In this document: piece by piece, positions 45,279 to 56,502 of the stretch | Numbering within the stretch: position 1 is the first letter of the stretch | Layout of the letters: each line of letters starts with the position of its first letter | Assembly: GCA_015680685.1 (NCBI GenBank) | Contig: MNCI01000808.1 | Span: 514,413-578,412, forward strand | Length of the DNA stretch: 64,000 bases | Direction of reading: 5' to 3' | Source of the DNA: Gnetum montanum | Lineage: Eukaryota; Streptophyta; Gnetopsida; Gnetales; Gnetaceae | The notes under the pieces: model-generated | What the model was told of the DNA's origin: nothing | Seen by the model: only the letters and a program-made list of their open reading frames with translations | The model's database searches: none | Made by a program: the position numbers and the translations under genes

Positions 45279-45559
45279 TGAAACACCCTAAAAGAAAATG
45301 TCGGGTCATTTTAGCTTTGCTAGGCTCTTGTAGTCTGCACAAGAATCACGAAAATCCTTCGGGGAAAGAACGGTCTGAGTCTATGATGGCTAGTTCATTA
45401 AATTTTCTACTTTAGGCATGGGCAAGTTTCGTACCAACTCGCCAGCCAGCCAAAGTAGTCTGAATAGTTGGCAACCTGCTCAGAAACGATGTCCAAAATC
45501 AATGACAATAGCCTAGAGGCATAGGAAAAGTAGTCCAACAAACTCGCTAAGTCACAAAG

Positions 45560-45908
45560 CTTGCTATGCTACTATGTGTAGCATAGCAAGCCCTAGAAAA
45601 CAACAATGGAACAAGATGTTACGCTACACGATGACATGTAGCGTAGCACAACAACAACTTGACCTCCCTCGCCCAATTTCAAGATCTGTAGTAATGTCTC
45701 TTTTCGTTAGGAAGCGGCGGACCATGTCTGCTGCTACGCTATGCTAAGCTACATGGCGCAGCAAGGTGTAGCAATCCTGTGAAAAGGGATGGAAGGCGGC
45801 TCGGAAGGAAAAATCAGCAAAGTCCGCAAAACTTATGGCGGAATAGGTTAAAAAAATTAGCAAAACTATCACAGTTTCTATGCTACACTATGCTACGTAG
45901 CGTAGCAT
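45560..45908. repeat. Cluster of hairpins in the Y 5' LTR (GCTACGCTA motif)
   Basis: CTTGCTATGCTAC/GTAGCATAGCAAG, perfect 13-bp arms with a 5-base loop (45560-45590); TACGCTACA/TGTAGCGTA, perfect 9-bp arms (45620-45645); ATGCTACG-TAG-CGTAGCAT, perfect 8-bp arms (45890-45908). Further motif copies lie at 45727-45775. The 3' LTR keeps the cluster at 59250-59600 with substitutions. Confidence 0.85.
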
Positions 45909-46219
45909 CATGTAGCAAGTATGTGACGTACAGCAAGATACATAGCAAAGTGCCATGCCACGATAGGCAAGCCACATCGCAAAATAGTGTGACGGGCAGG
46001 TGGCCATGCGACATCAATGCACTCACCCTCAATCGAGCTGTTGGCACATGCCTCTAGGAGCTGGAAGCACAGTCACGACATAGTAGGATCACAGTTATTG
46101 CTTGCATCGCAATAATCTAGCAAGCCCAACGGTTACAAATGGCTTAGGTAGCGCCAGCAAGGAAGCGGGGGTCTGCGACACGTAATATTCAAACAGTCAC
46201 CTTTGCCTACCTTCCATCC

Positions 46220-46228
46220 TATAAATAG
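46220..46228 (+). promoter_or_regulatory. TATA box of the Y 5' LTR
   Basis: CCTATAAATAGCCC; conserved in the 3' LTR at 59902-59910. Confidence 0.75.
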
Positions 46229-46947
46229 CCCATCAAACAGCACACAAAAAAACCCGATCCGGTCCTCAAAGAAACAAACAAAAAAAAAAGAAAAATACCT
46301 GCGATCTTACATTAAGGAAAAGAAAAGGTCAAGCCAGGAATCTGTGTAAAGGGAACCTCTCTTGGTTGATGAAAAGCTCGGGGTCTTTTCCTATCACCTG
46401 GGTAGGATCTCACCCACATTGTATATATGCGAAGTTTGTGCCCAAGCACACAGTGAATTTTCTATTTCCTGACATGCTTTGGTCATTCTCGGGACTTTCT
46501 GCACTCTATCACATCTTGCAACCGACTATGCCACTCCCTGACTGGATAGATTTATAGCTCTGAAGTGGTGCATGTCCCTAAATTTATCTTATATTACTTC
46601 TTATTTACTTTCTGGCTTCCTTGTATTATTTTTTGTTCGTGTTTACTTTCAAGAATTGTCTCATATCATTGTCGCACTTAGGTTTATTTACTATTTTGCA
46701 TTGTCGTTGTGTTTTTAGTTCCTTTCTTTTCCCACTGCAAGCACCATCCCACAACTCTTATAGTTTATAGTGAAAAAGGCTATATTGACACCGATGTAAG
46801 TCCCTTTCTGATCAACCAGACCGTTCAGGGCACCCCGTGTTCGCATACATCCAGCACTACCCTCCCACGGGCACGAGGTTGGGACTGTTGTGTCCGCTAA
46901 CCTTGGCATTATTCCAGCTGCCGAAATTTTCGGTTGCTACAATTTTA

Positions 46948-46964
46948 TGGCACTAGAAGGAGGG
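46948..46964 (+). promoter_or_regulatory. Primer binding site of element Y
   Basis: TGGCACTAGAAGGAGGG, six bases after the LTR end. Same site as Z and U. Confidence 0.7.
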
Positions 46965-46989
46965 CCTTTTGGTGCCTTTGCCGTGTTTC

Positions 46990-47690
46990 ATGGTAGTTCT
47001 ATGAGCCTTCTGTGCCCTGATACACATGAGCGTAAAAGCAACATCCTCCTGCGGTTGTTTGCACTCTATGCGGCACAGATCGGTCTCCCCGACGGTTCCT
47101 CTAGAGCCCCATAGAACACAAGGCCTCTGATCGCCGGTCAACTAGCTCACTCTATGGTCTTCTTGCATGCGTGCTACATCCTACCTCATGCGTTGTAAAT
47201 TGGTCACCTAGATGGTCCCTCCGTGATCCTGTAGGACATAAAACATGCCTGATTGCTGGTTAACTTGCCCATCCTGTAGTTGTCTCACCTGCATTCTGTG
47301 TCTCCTCCCATGTAGCATAGAACGGTTGCCTCGACGATCCCTCTGGGATCCCGTGAGACATAAAATTCACTTGGTTTCTAGTTAATTTTCTCGCCTTATG
47401 GTAGTCTCGTATGCCTTCCACACCCCAACTTACATGAGTGCAGACTCAACACCCTTTGTGGTTGTTTGCGCATCGTGTGGTGTAGATCGGTCACCTCGAC
47501 GGTTCCTCTAGAACCCTATGAGACAATAGGTGCTCGGATGATGGTTTAAGTTGCTCCTTTCATAGTAGTCCCACATGCGTCCTTCACCCTAGCTAGCACA
47601 GGTGAAAATGTGACACCCTTTGAGGTTTTGTGGTGCATATCGGTCACCTCGAAGGTCCCTTCGGGATCTTGCGGGATGAAAAGCTACCTA
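46990..47690 (+). repeat. Element Y leader: about five tandem repeats with a conserved hairpin
   Basis: Units of roughly 110-150 bp each contain (A/G)GATCGGTC(A)CC(T)CGAC, a hairpin, and a GGACATAAA-like tail. Hairpins: GGTTC-CTCTA-GAGCC (47094), GGTCCC...GATC (47213, weak), GATCCC-TCT-GGGATC (47336), GGTTC-CTCTA-GAACC (47500), GGTCCC-TTC-GGGATC (47654). Compared with Z, pairs change together (G-C to A-T, T-A to C-G) while the stem is kept. Confidence 0.8.
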
Positions 47691-47781
47691 TTTTTATTTT
47701 ATTTAATCCTTCTGTTCTTCTGCATTTTCTAGCATTTTTGCATAATCTTCCTAGCATTTTTGCATAATCAGTTGCTTAACG

Positions 47782-50650
47782 ATGACTTCTAACACCACCG
47801 CTACTGATATCTCCAACATGGAGGTGCCCTTCGTAGCTCGAGGCACTACTGGTGCCGAACAATGGTTGAATCCGATACCAGAAGCACGTCGGTCTCTTAG
47901 GATTCAAAATTGAGGACCTGAGGGCCTAGCCCAGCAATATGAGCATTACAATTTCCTTTGCATGAAGGTGCAGGCTAACCTGCCCTTATATTTGCACGAA
48001 CTCGAAGAAAAACGTAGCTTCGAGTTCGCTTACTGCAACGACGAGGAATTAGTTCCTAACCGGGGCATTTCCCCACCTCTGACACAAGTGAACCAAAGGT
48101 TGCTAGATCAACTAATTCAGTTGACAAAGCTTAGGGAGTAACAAGATGTGGGGTCCAACTGGGAGGATGCCTTTCAGGATGGGTAGGAGGAACTCGATTC
48201 TCAATCTGATGAGGGAGGCCCAGCCAACCCCATTCCTATCCCACCTATCCAATCCTTCTAGGTCAACCCGCTGCCTATCACCAGCCCCTTCGCCATCACT
48301 CCTACGCTTCAGTAGTCTACAATTGCAACTACAGTGAGTAGCCATGCTACATTCCTAGCACCTCATCATCCCTATCGCCCAGTTGCACCCGCAGCAACCA
48401 TGCCATCGCAAGCCATTTATCAGCACGCTACCGCAACACGCAACATACCTATCACGGCTACTCTACCGCATGTCCACACTGTACCTACTCTACAACCACA
48501 CCTAACTCCCATACCAATTCCTACATATGTGACCGTCCAGCCCATTCACGTGGTGGCCTCCATTTGCTTCTTCGTCCATTCCGCAATCATCGTAGATGTC
48601 TCATTACACTCACCCTCAGGTCTATCAACCCCCCAAACGGTAAAAGATGGCACAGCCCTATGGGGGGTCCCACCGATGACTCAAACAGCCTACTCGGCAC
48701 CTTATCCCGCTATCACTGCTCCAATGATACCACTCTCCAGATGGTGGACAACGCAAACAACACCTTTGGTAGGAGCGTCCTCAATGGCACAGCCGATGGG
48801 TCAAATTGCCACGGTTACCATGCCACATGTGGGGGTTGCTTCTGCAGTCCCTCAGCCATCTATGGCATCCTCGGGTCTGGACCAAGCGTTTCAGCTTATT
48901 TAGATCCTAATCGAGGAAGTAAAATGCCTCAAAGCTATTGGGTCTGATATGGTACGAGTCGTGGACTTTTACCAAGATGACCCCATTAACCCCGCAATCC
49001 CTACCTTGATACTACCACCTGGGATGTCCCTCCCGCACTTCACGAAGTACTATGGAGAAGGAGATCCCAATACGCATCTCATCACTTTCCGGTCAGAGTC
49101 TTTGTTGCTACAACAATGGCCACACACGATCATTCGAATTTTCGCCATGTCCCTAGCCAGGAAAGTCCTAGATTTGTATCGTGCGTTGCCATGTTCATCC
49201 ATTTCAACTTTGGAAGAACTCTTGACCCAGTTTGTGACACGCTTCAAGTATAACTTGAAGCCAGAAACCACATTAGATCAACTGATGAGCGTGAAGCAAG
49301 ACCCGCTAGAACTAGTTTAGAAATTCATTCAACGATGGAGCACAACCCTTAACGAAATTCGTGAACCTATCGTGAAGGTCCTTTTTAAACCATCTTTAAG
49401 GGTGTAGTGAATGACTTCATCAAGACAAAACTATATTACCTTGCTCCACACTCACTTAGTCAAGCTTTCGCTCAAACGAAAAGCATACAAGACGCAACCG
49501 AAGCAAGTAAAGACCCAACTTACATCACTTATAGGAATATTTTTGCAAAGAAAGATAAAGGCAAGGCCCCAATGACCATGGTGGCCACTGTGGTAGCTGA
49601 GGCTAAGCCCAAACATAGCAACAGTGGAAAAAAAATACAAAGAAACTGACTGTGCCTGCAGCCGATTCAGGGCCTAAGCCGGGCCAAGCATTACAACCCG
49701 CAGCCCCCACATCCGATACATCTACATACACTAAACATAATTTCAAACGTAAAGATCATTCAAAATATACTTCATTGCCCCTTAAACCTTCAGAACTCCT
49801 AAAGCAACTGTTGGTAGGGGGATACCTTCAACGCAAGCAGATGTCAAAAGAAGAAAACATGAGACATCGACGCTACTACGAGCTCCTTAGAAACCCCTCT
49901 TTAGCCCTGCCCAACAAACCTCTAGTCCCTAAAGGTTTTAGGCTAGACAGGTTTTGCGACTACCATCAATTATGTGGTCATACCACGGATTATTGTCTAT
50001 CGTTGCAAGATGACATCCAAAGACTAATTAACCTAGGGCACCTGGTGCTAGATGAAAGTAGCCCAGTACATCCTAAAAACCAATCCATGTACGTCTATAC
50101 TGACCCACTCAACGCCAACAACACCGGTTACGTGATCAACACCATCGGTATTGACCATGATCCCACACCACCCTTCCAACCATTTGTGATTCATGTGCCT
50201 CAGCATAGTATGCACATACCACTAATGGCCAATCCAAGCCCACATTCACCCTTCATTATGAAAGTCCCACCACGAACATCTGTCTCTACACCACCCATTG
50301 GTGGGGCTATGCAACCCCGTCCGCTAACACCTCTAGGCCCATTTTTCATTAGAACACCGGTGTCTTCGACAGCCTCTATCCCGCGCAACAACAAACAGCT
50401 TCCTCTCCCTACAATGCGAGAAACCTACGTGGTGGGTGAGGTGTCAAAAGGGACAACGTTAAAAGAATTTCTAAAACTACGCTTTTTTCCTCTAAATTCA
50501 CACCTTCGTCACCTTCGACGAAGATCAACGAAAGCACACAACTTATTACATCCTATCACCAAAAATTTGAACCTAGGTCTAGGGCCATCTCCCCTCGAGA
50601 GATCTATCTGCTAGGATGAATCAAGGAGGAGGGTGTCAAGCAGACGAATG
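47782..50650 (+). pseudogene. Element Y gag
   Basis: Start ATG at 47782 (MTSNTTATDISNMEVPFVARGTTGAE), matching Z. Domains: N-terminal region with FEFAYC..EELVP, a Pro/Thr/His-rich segment (48200-48850), gag core 48949-49649 (MSLPHFTKYYGEGDPNTHLITF, LEELLTQFVTRFKYNLKPE, KLYYLAPHSLSQAFAQTKSIQ), then 49652-50614 with the zinc motif FCDYHQLCGHTTDYC (intact CxxxH..GHxxxxC) and DDIQRLI, and a Pro-rich tail. A frameshift near 49400 and scattered stops disable it. The zinc motif is better preserved than in X and Z. Confidence 0.85.
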
Positions 50651-51580
50651 GGCAAGAATTCTTGAATGCCCTAACCCAGGTTGGGCAAACTCTAAAGAAA
50701 AAAAAATACCATGTTAAGCCTACACGACTAAGTCATGGCATCCTCCTCTCATCGCGAGGCTCTGGTCCGCATGTTAACAGCAATCCCGGTCGATGAAAAC
50801 ATGCCGGCAGACGAGAAAACTATCCACTCAGTCATACTCTCCTCCGTGCCCATGGAGTCCACACCTCCACTAACTTTTAGCAACAAAGCCCTTAAGGAAG
50901 ATCCCCTTAAGGAAGATCCCTCACAACCTACCATGCCTCTCTTCATCATAATTCAGGTCAGTCAATACCAAATTCAAAGGATGCATGTTGACGATGGGGC
51001 AGCCACAAATGTCATCTCTTTGCCTATCATAGAGAAACTGGGGTTGGTCAACCAGATCAAACCAACAGTGAAGGCATGCCTGTAGTCCTTCAATGGGGCA
51101 CGTGTCCTGGTAAAAGGCATAGTTCACTTAAACTTCATAGCGGGGAACGAGCTCCCCACGGACACAACATTTTTTGTAGTCAAATAAATGCCTGGATTTA
51201 ACCTAATCTTGGGAAGATCATGGTTAGCACAACTCAGGGCAGTTTCTTCGCCTATACACCAAGAAATCCACTTGCCATACGAGGGCAAAGAGGTGATAAT
51301 CCATGGAGACAGGGTGGTAACGCAAGCAATTAGTAACCTAAACTCATATAAGGGTTTAGAGGTTGCAACCTCTAAAGATGGAGTGCCTATTCATGCATGC
51401 ACCAACCATACAATGGAGGGATCGGCCCGACAAAGCAATCCCTAGGTAGAAAATGTCTGGGTAGAGTTTGCCTTTCAAGCGGAGGATAGTGGTACGAGCG
51501 AGGGCCCTAGCAAAACGCCTCGAACTTACGTCCCTATCAACCCATGAAAGGTTAGGAGACAGTTACGTGTAGCATAGTAG
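50651..51580 (+). pseudogene. Element Y protease, end of gag-pro
   Basis: Linker with ALTQVGQTLKKK...SLHD, then the protease: MHVDDGAATNVISLPIIEKLGLVNQIKPT (catalytic DDGA), FNLILGRSWLAQLRAVSSPIHQEIHLPYEGKEV. An unusual direct repeat, KEDPLKEDPSQ, comes from a duplicated 15-mer at 50895-50924. The frame ends VRRQLRVA followed by two adjacent TAG codons (51579-51584), as in Z. No RT follows in any plus-strand frame. Confidence 0.85.
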
Positions 51581-51658
51581 CCTTGTGACCTCTCACCCAG
51601 TCGCCATCCTCGTATATTTGTTTTCTACTAAGCCCGCCAAGGTGTCGTCTTTTTGGCA

Positions 51659-51725
51659 TAATACGCAAATGGCCCAAAATGGCCTAACACTAGCGAACTG
51701 CCCGAAATGGTCTAAAATTAGCATC
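51659..51725 (+). repeat. GGCC-type short repeats after Y gag-pro
   Basis: Two to three copies of ATGGCCCAAAATGGCCTAAC-like units, orthologous to the longer array of Z at 11590-11800. Confidence 0.7.
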
Positions 51726-51890
51726 CCAGAGTGTGAAGACTTCACATAACACACATAATAACACGAAACTGGTTCTCCTTTCTGGAATTTTCACATTTCA
51801 TTCAAACTTTTTGCCTATTGGAAGTGTCTGTAAACTCTTCCAACAAAAAAAAAGAGAAGAAGAGAGAGGGGAAAATCCACCCTTGTGCTC

Positions 51891-54800
51891 TCACAAGCTA
51901 TCCCTATTCACATCGCCTTCACCATTTATCTCCACCGTGTTCACTTGCACATTGTCTGCTCCCATATCGCCCCCTTCCGACACCTCATTCCTTCCCTCCA
52001 TGGGCTTCACATCCTCATTAAGAACCTGCATCCCGAAGGGTAAAGTAGTTAGCAGGGGCAACAAATGCAATAGATGACAGCTGTAGTAGAGCATCAAAGC
52101 AACTAACCTGAGGGGAGCCCGTGTCCATCATAAGAGGTATCTGGTCTAGACTAAGCCTGAGATGATGTTCAATCTTGTCCATCGAGATATTCACCCAGGA
52201 CGTGTCGTTAGGTTTAGCGTTCGTAGCGGAAACTTTCTCCTTTTCCAAAATTGTCCATCTTAAAGCTCCTGGGGAAAGGGAAGTGGTGGTAGTCTCCCCT
52301 GTAGGAAGGGTCACCCCCAAATCTGGGAACTCCATGACCCGCACCTGCTCTTTAAACTTGGCATAAGCCTTAGAAGCACCAATGTCCTTCACAAATGCCT
52401 CGTACAAGAATGCCTCCATAGCAGCATCTTTATGCAGCCTTCGATCGTTTTCTTGCTTGTATGTATACTTGTGATCCCTCTAGGCCTTCCCCCATTCAAA
52501 GATCTTGGTACTGATGTCTTTCATATCTTGGTACTTCTAGGCCAGCAAATTCATCTACATCTGCTGTTCGACTATTTCTCGGGTGGATGCTATGTTCTGA
52601 TGAACGACGGTCCAAAATTTGGCATGATCGACCATAGCCCTTAGCGACTCCACAGGGTCAGGACTATGGTTCATGAGAAAATCTACCCTCGACTTGATGT
52701 TCTCCACCTCAGCAACTAGTTCCATCTCTCTCTGGTCGCTCCTATGAGCCCATTTCCACAACTCCTCATTGGTACGTCTACATTCCCATAGGGAGCGCGC
52801 CGAATGCAGAACGCATTTGTAAGCCTCATCAAATACGCGATGAGGAACTTCAATCATGCCAGGAGAAAGTGTGGGCACCGCACCAATTTCCATAGGTCAG
52901 GCTGGGTCCCATTTGAGCTGAGAGGTTGTAGAAAATGTAACAACCACGCCAATAGAACATAAATCAGCATGTTTAGAGTTGTAGCATAGCAGCATAGGGG
53001 CTATTAACACTCCTACTCACCTACACGAGGATCTTCCTGTTGAAGGTGTTTGATCATGTCATCAACAAGCCCCTGGAAAAAAGTAAACTTGTCAATAATT
53101 TTAGCCCATGACTCCGTCTGAGGCGGGGAAGGTCCTGGTACATCAGCGGTAGCACCTGCTGCAGAATTAAGCATGGCGGCAACAACCACGATTAAGCATA
53201 ATATCAACAACCACAATAGACTACAGTAGGGTACATCCAAAACCTAAGCTCACCAGTAGTCGGCTGTTGTCTCGCATCATGCTGATCCAACACAATTGCA
53301 GTAGGTTCTGTAGAAGGCCCAGCTAGGTCCGTAAGAACTCCTACTTCGAGCGTTGGCGCTTTCCCTTTTAGGAGGATAGTGTCTTTCTTATTTTGAGAAG
53401 ATACCTCTTCATTGGTAGGAAGAGGTTCCCTGATGAAAAGAGCCCCTACCTCGGAGATAAGAGCCCTAGTATCCCTAGCCGCGGCCCTCTCTTCCAAAGC
53501 CGGGCCCCTCGTGTCTCTATTTGTCACCCTCGGTCTGAAGGTTGACACTTCCTCGTTACCTTCTTCTTCGCCTTCTTCTTTTGTTGTTCACAAAGGGTAT
53601 ACACACAATAAATTGAAGTTAATTAACTCAAAACTGATACCATGCCAGAAAGCACCACCTAGCTAAGCATCAAACAGTTAGCATTCTAAATGCTCACCGA
53701 TAGAGGGTTGCGATCACCACAACTTGAACCGCATTCGTCGCTCCTCTTCACGAGGGCCTTCCTTAGCAGGGGGGGTCTCTTTCTCCACAACTCTGCAGGA
53801 ATGGCCTCAACCATAGATGATCACCCTAGGTTGCATTGCCGAGTATGGTAGGGGGGTCTCCGCTATGCTGTCCTAGCCACAAGCACTACGAACCGTTAGA
53901 CCTTTAGTCGTTACCGAAAATGAATCCCCGACCACTTTCGGAGGAGCTTAGGCTTGCATGGTCCAAAAAATCTATTGAATCCATGGCTTGGGGATCTATT
54001 CACGATCCAGCTTGGACCAGATCCCATCCTCCTGGACCACCAGGAACTCCGTAAAGTGCTTTAGATAGCCAATGTAGAAGGTGTAGTGCATGTTATAACG
54101 GGACTCCATTTGCTCACAGAGCCCAAAATCTCACCCTGCAAGCCATTACATAGGAATTCAGCCCAGTTATAATGGGCCCCTTCCTCCATGACTTCCCGCA
54201 TGACCCAAGCCTATCCAAGCCCCAAGACCATTCCTTAGGTAAGTAGTTGAGGGAATGCACAAGCACGAAAGACCAGGTATATCCCCATGGCAGGGTTGTC
54301 CTTAAGCTTTTCCATAGGGAACCCATTTTGCTCCTTGGTGAGCCTAAGCCACTTCTCAATATGCTGCTTATGGGGGGCCAACTCTTGCTTATCCTTCGAC
54401 ATCACATCAACACCGTCATTCGGAACACCAAACAAATCTGCGAATAGCTGGTCATTGATGTCAATGACCACCTGCACATCCCGCACATATGTGCGAAAGT
54501 GACTCACCTACCTAGAAAAGGAGTTGACCAGGGAAAGTATCTCAGCAGTAGGAATGCCCAGATTCGATGCCATAAACAAATCTGTAAGCCCGGTCATTCG
54601 AATTATTTTGAGCAAGGGGCCTAGAGCCCCTCGTTCCAACCAGCTCTGGGTTGCCGATACCTTACCATATTTAAAGTAGATGTTTCCCCTTTGCCTGCTG
54701 GCGGTCACCACTGTCACTTTGCAGGGCTTCTTCGCTCCTGCGGCAATGATCAAAAAACATTGTTTCAAAAAAAAACAAAATGACACCCGCTTGTTAACCC

Positions 54801-55452
54801 ACTAGGTCTATACGGTGAAGGGAATAGCTGGAGTTCAGCCGCTAAAACCGCTTTGAGCATAACTTGCTTAAAAGGTTCCCTCCACTCCTTGTCCAGCCAG
54901 CCCTTCATCCTGAAATTAGTGTAGAAAGAGGCGAGCATGCGTAAGAGAGAACGGTACCCTTCTCCGCAAGGAGAAATCACCCCTGCTTACAAGCTCTTGG
55001 TAGAGGTAAATTCTTGCAGGGCTAGTTGAGCTATGGCCAATTCATCAGGTTGATCATGAACCCCGTCGTCATTAAGATGAAACTTGATGAAAACTGTACG
55101 ACATCAACCCCCGGCCGAACATAGCCAATGTCACATAATAAAATAGAAATGTAAAAATCACCAGCCAACACAGTAAACGGTCCTCTATGGGTTCAAAAAA
55201 TATGTCGTCATGTGGCGTGTGAGGTATAACGTGTTGAAGGGATGATAGCACTAGTATTCCAGCATGTCCCAAATCCAGGCCAAGCGTCTCAACCCTACGG
55301 TATGTGGAGAAGACCCTCCTCCCGGCCTACCTGGGGTCGCATCATCAAAAATATATCTTAGGATGCCCCAATTTACCCTTGGAAACAAGGCCTCTATCAC
55401 GCCGAATGCTTGCACCTCGTCTGAAGAGGACCAAACCATGAGACTAAACTAG
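51891..55452 (-). pseudogene. Element Y antisense accessory gene (aORF), multi-exon
   Basis: Function unknown. Minus-strand coding stretches in order: 55452-55251 (FPRVNWGILRYIFDDATPG), 54980-54770 (LRMLASFYTNFRMKGWLDKEW), 54786-54508, 54507-54235 (FRTYVRDVQVVIDINDQLFADLFGVPNDGVDV), 53840-53698, 53577-53204 (acidic, then Ala/Glu-rich), 53240-53030, 52893-52555 (NEELWKWAHRSDQRE, likely coiled coil) and 52530-52020. The VIDINDQLFADLFGVPNDG block resembles the V...F....LG.P pattern of plant retrotransposon accessory proteins ('Transposase_32'-like), but similarity is weak. A 120-bp intron is recognisable at 53697-53578. Stops and shifts are present throughout. It occupies the place of RT and RNase H. 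Confidence 0.65.
53578..53697 (-). other. Intron of the Y aORF (~120 bp)
   Basis: Donor CTATCG|GTGAGCAT and acceptor CAACAAAAG|AAGAAGG on the minus strand; phase 1, joining exon ends QPSI and EEGEEEGNEEV. The fragment at 1-558 has its intron at the identical point (QPPI / EEEE..EEEGDKEV), 124 bp, phase 1. Confidence 0.6.
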
Positions 55453-55833
55453 CTGAGGATGAATTGCAGGAAGTCTCACGCCCCATCTCTGAACCAAACC
55501 GATCGACCTCCCAAACATACCGAAGGAGGCGGAACATTGGCCATAGGCCCACCTACATGACATAAGACTCCTTCTAGATCCAAAACGACCAATCTAGATC
55601 TTGGCCCTACCCTGCATAATGGGAATAGTAGATAGTGACATCAAACATGAACATAATACATGCGCGACGTAGCAATGCCTAGCCGATCATAAGTGAAGCA
55701 TAGCATGATCCTTGTTCATTAGAGCACAACAAAAATGCAGAAGCCTAGCATAGCAAGAACATGCAAGTAACTGGGTGTATGCCACAGGATAGCCTGATGG
55801 AAGGCCCTAACTGCAGAATTTGATCTACGCTAT
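55453..55833. other. Junction between aORF 5' side and archaeal-type RNase H
   Basis: No RT or first RNase H motifs can be found on the plus strand. On the minus strand it would hold the promoter and start of the aORF; no clear TATA box is seen. Confidence 0.4.
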
Positions 55834-56502
55834 GTGAGCCAATCATTGACAAAAGGCCAAGCCATAGCGACCCAACTCAAAGCCTCGCCAGTCGATGACC
55901 AGACGATCATCAACCCTAAGTTCCCAGATGAATACGTAAGCAATATTGCCATCTTCCCACAGCATTTCGAGGCAACCTTACACTTCGACGGTGCCTCAAC
56001 CATGCAAGGAGGTAGCACTACTACCGTAATCACATTCGTCTCTGGAGAAATATACCTGTCTACTTACCGCTTCGCATTCCCATGCACTAATAACGTGGCA
56101 GAATATGAGGGGCTACTCAAAGGCCTCTTAACCACCTGCGCACTGCATGTACAACACCTAGTGATCCAGAAAGATTCACAACTAGTTGTGAATCAAATCA
56201 CCAAAGTGTACGCCTGTAAGGCTACACATCTGCAACCCTACTGCGACCTAGCAATGGTCTTATTGAAACAATTCGTGACCACTGATGCGCAACACGTGCC
56301 ACGCAATGAGAACAGCATAGCAGATGCCATAGCTACCCTCACGTTAAACATCCCATCACAATCCTTGGTGAACCTACCCATTGCGATCATAGAATGCACA
56401 GAACCTATCACTCGAACAGAACATGTGGCGTCCATCGACACTGCGGACACCCTGGAATGGTACGATAACATAAAGCATATTTGCAGCATGGCGAACTCCT
56501 AG
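55834..56502 (+). pseudogene. Element Y archaeal-type RNase H (aRH)
   Basis: RNase H of the RVT_3 type, the second RNase H of Tat-lineage elements. Motifs: TLHFDGASTMQGG (Asp), FPCTNNVAEYEGLLKGL (Glu), LVIQKDSQLVVNQITKVY (Asp), HVPRNENSIADAIATL (Asp). All four catalytic residues are present and the 222-codon frame has no stop, making this the best-preserved domain of the element. It starts directly after the antisense gene region and leads into integrase through one frameshift at about 56505. Confidence 0.9.

Larger units (their letters stand above)
45279..46941 (+). mobile_element. Element Y 5' LTR
   Basis: 1663 bp, TGAAACACCC...GTTGCTACA. TATA box TATAAATAG at 46220-46228. U3 carries a cluster of GCTACGCTA-type hairpins (45560-45908). 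Downstream of TATA lie A-rich R/U5 sequence and the block shared with the Z LTR (46430-46941). Confidence 0.9.

Noticed and set aside
53412-53666. Plus-strand ORF of 84 codons
   Set aside because: Shadow of the minus-strand aORF exon, whose coding sense is supported by similarity to 330-558.
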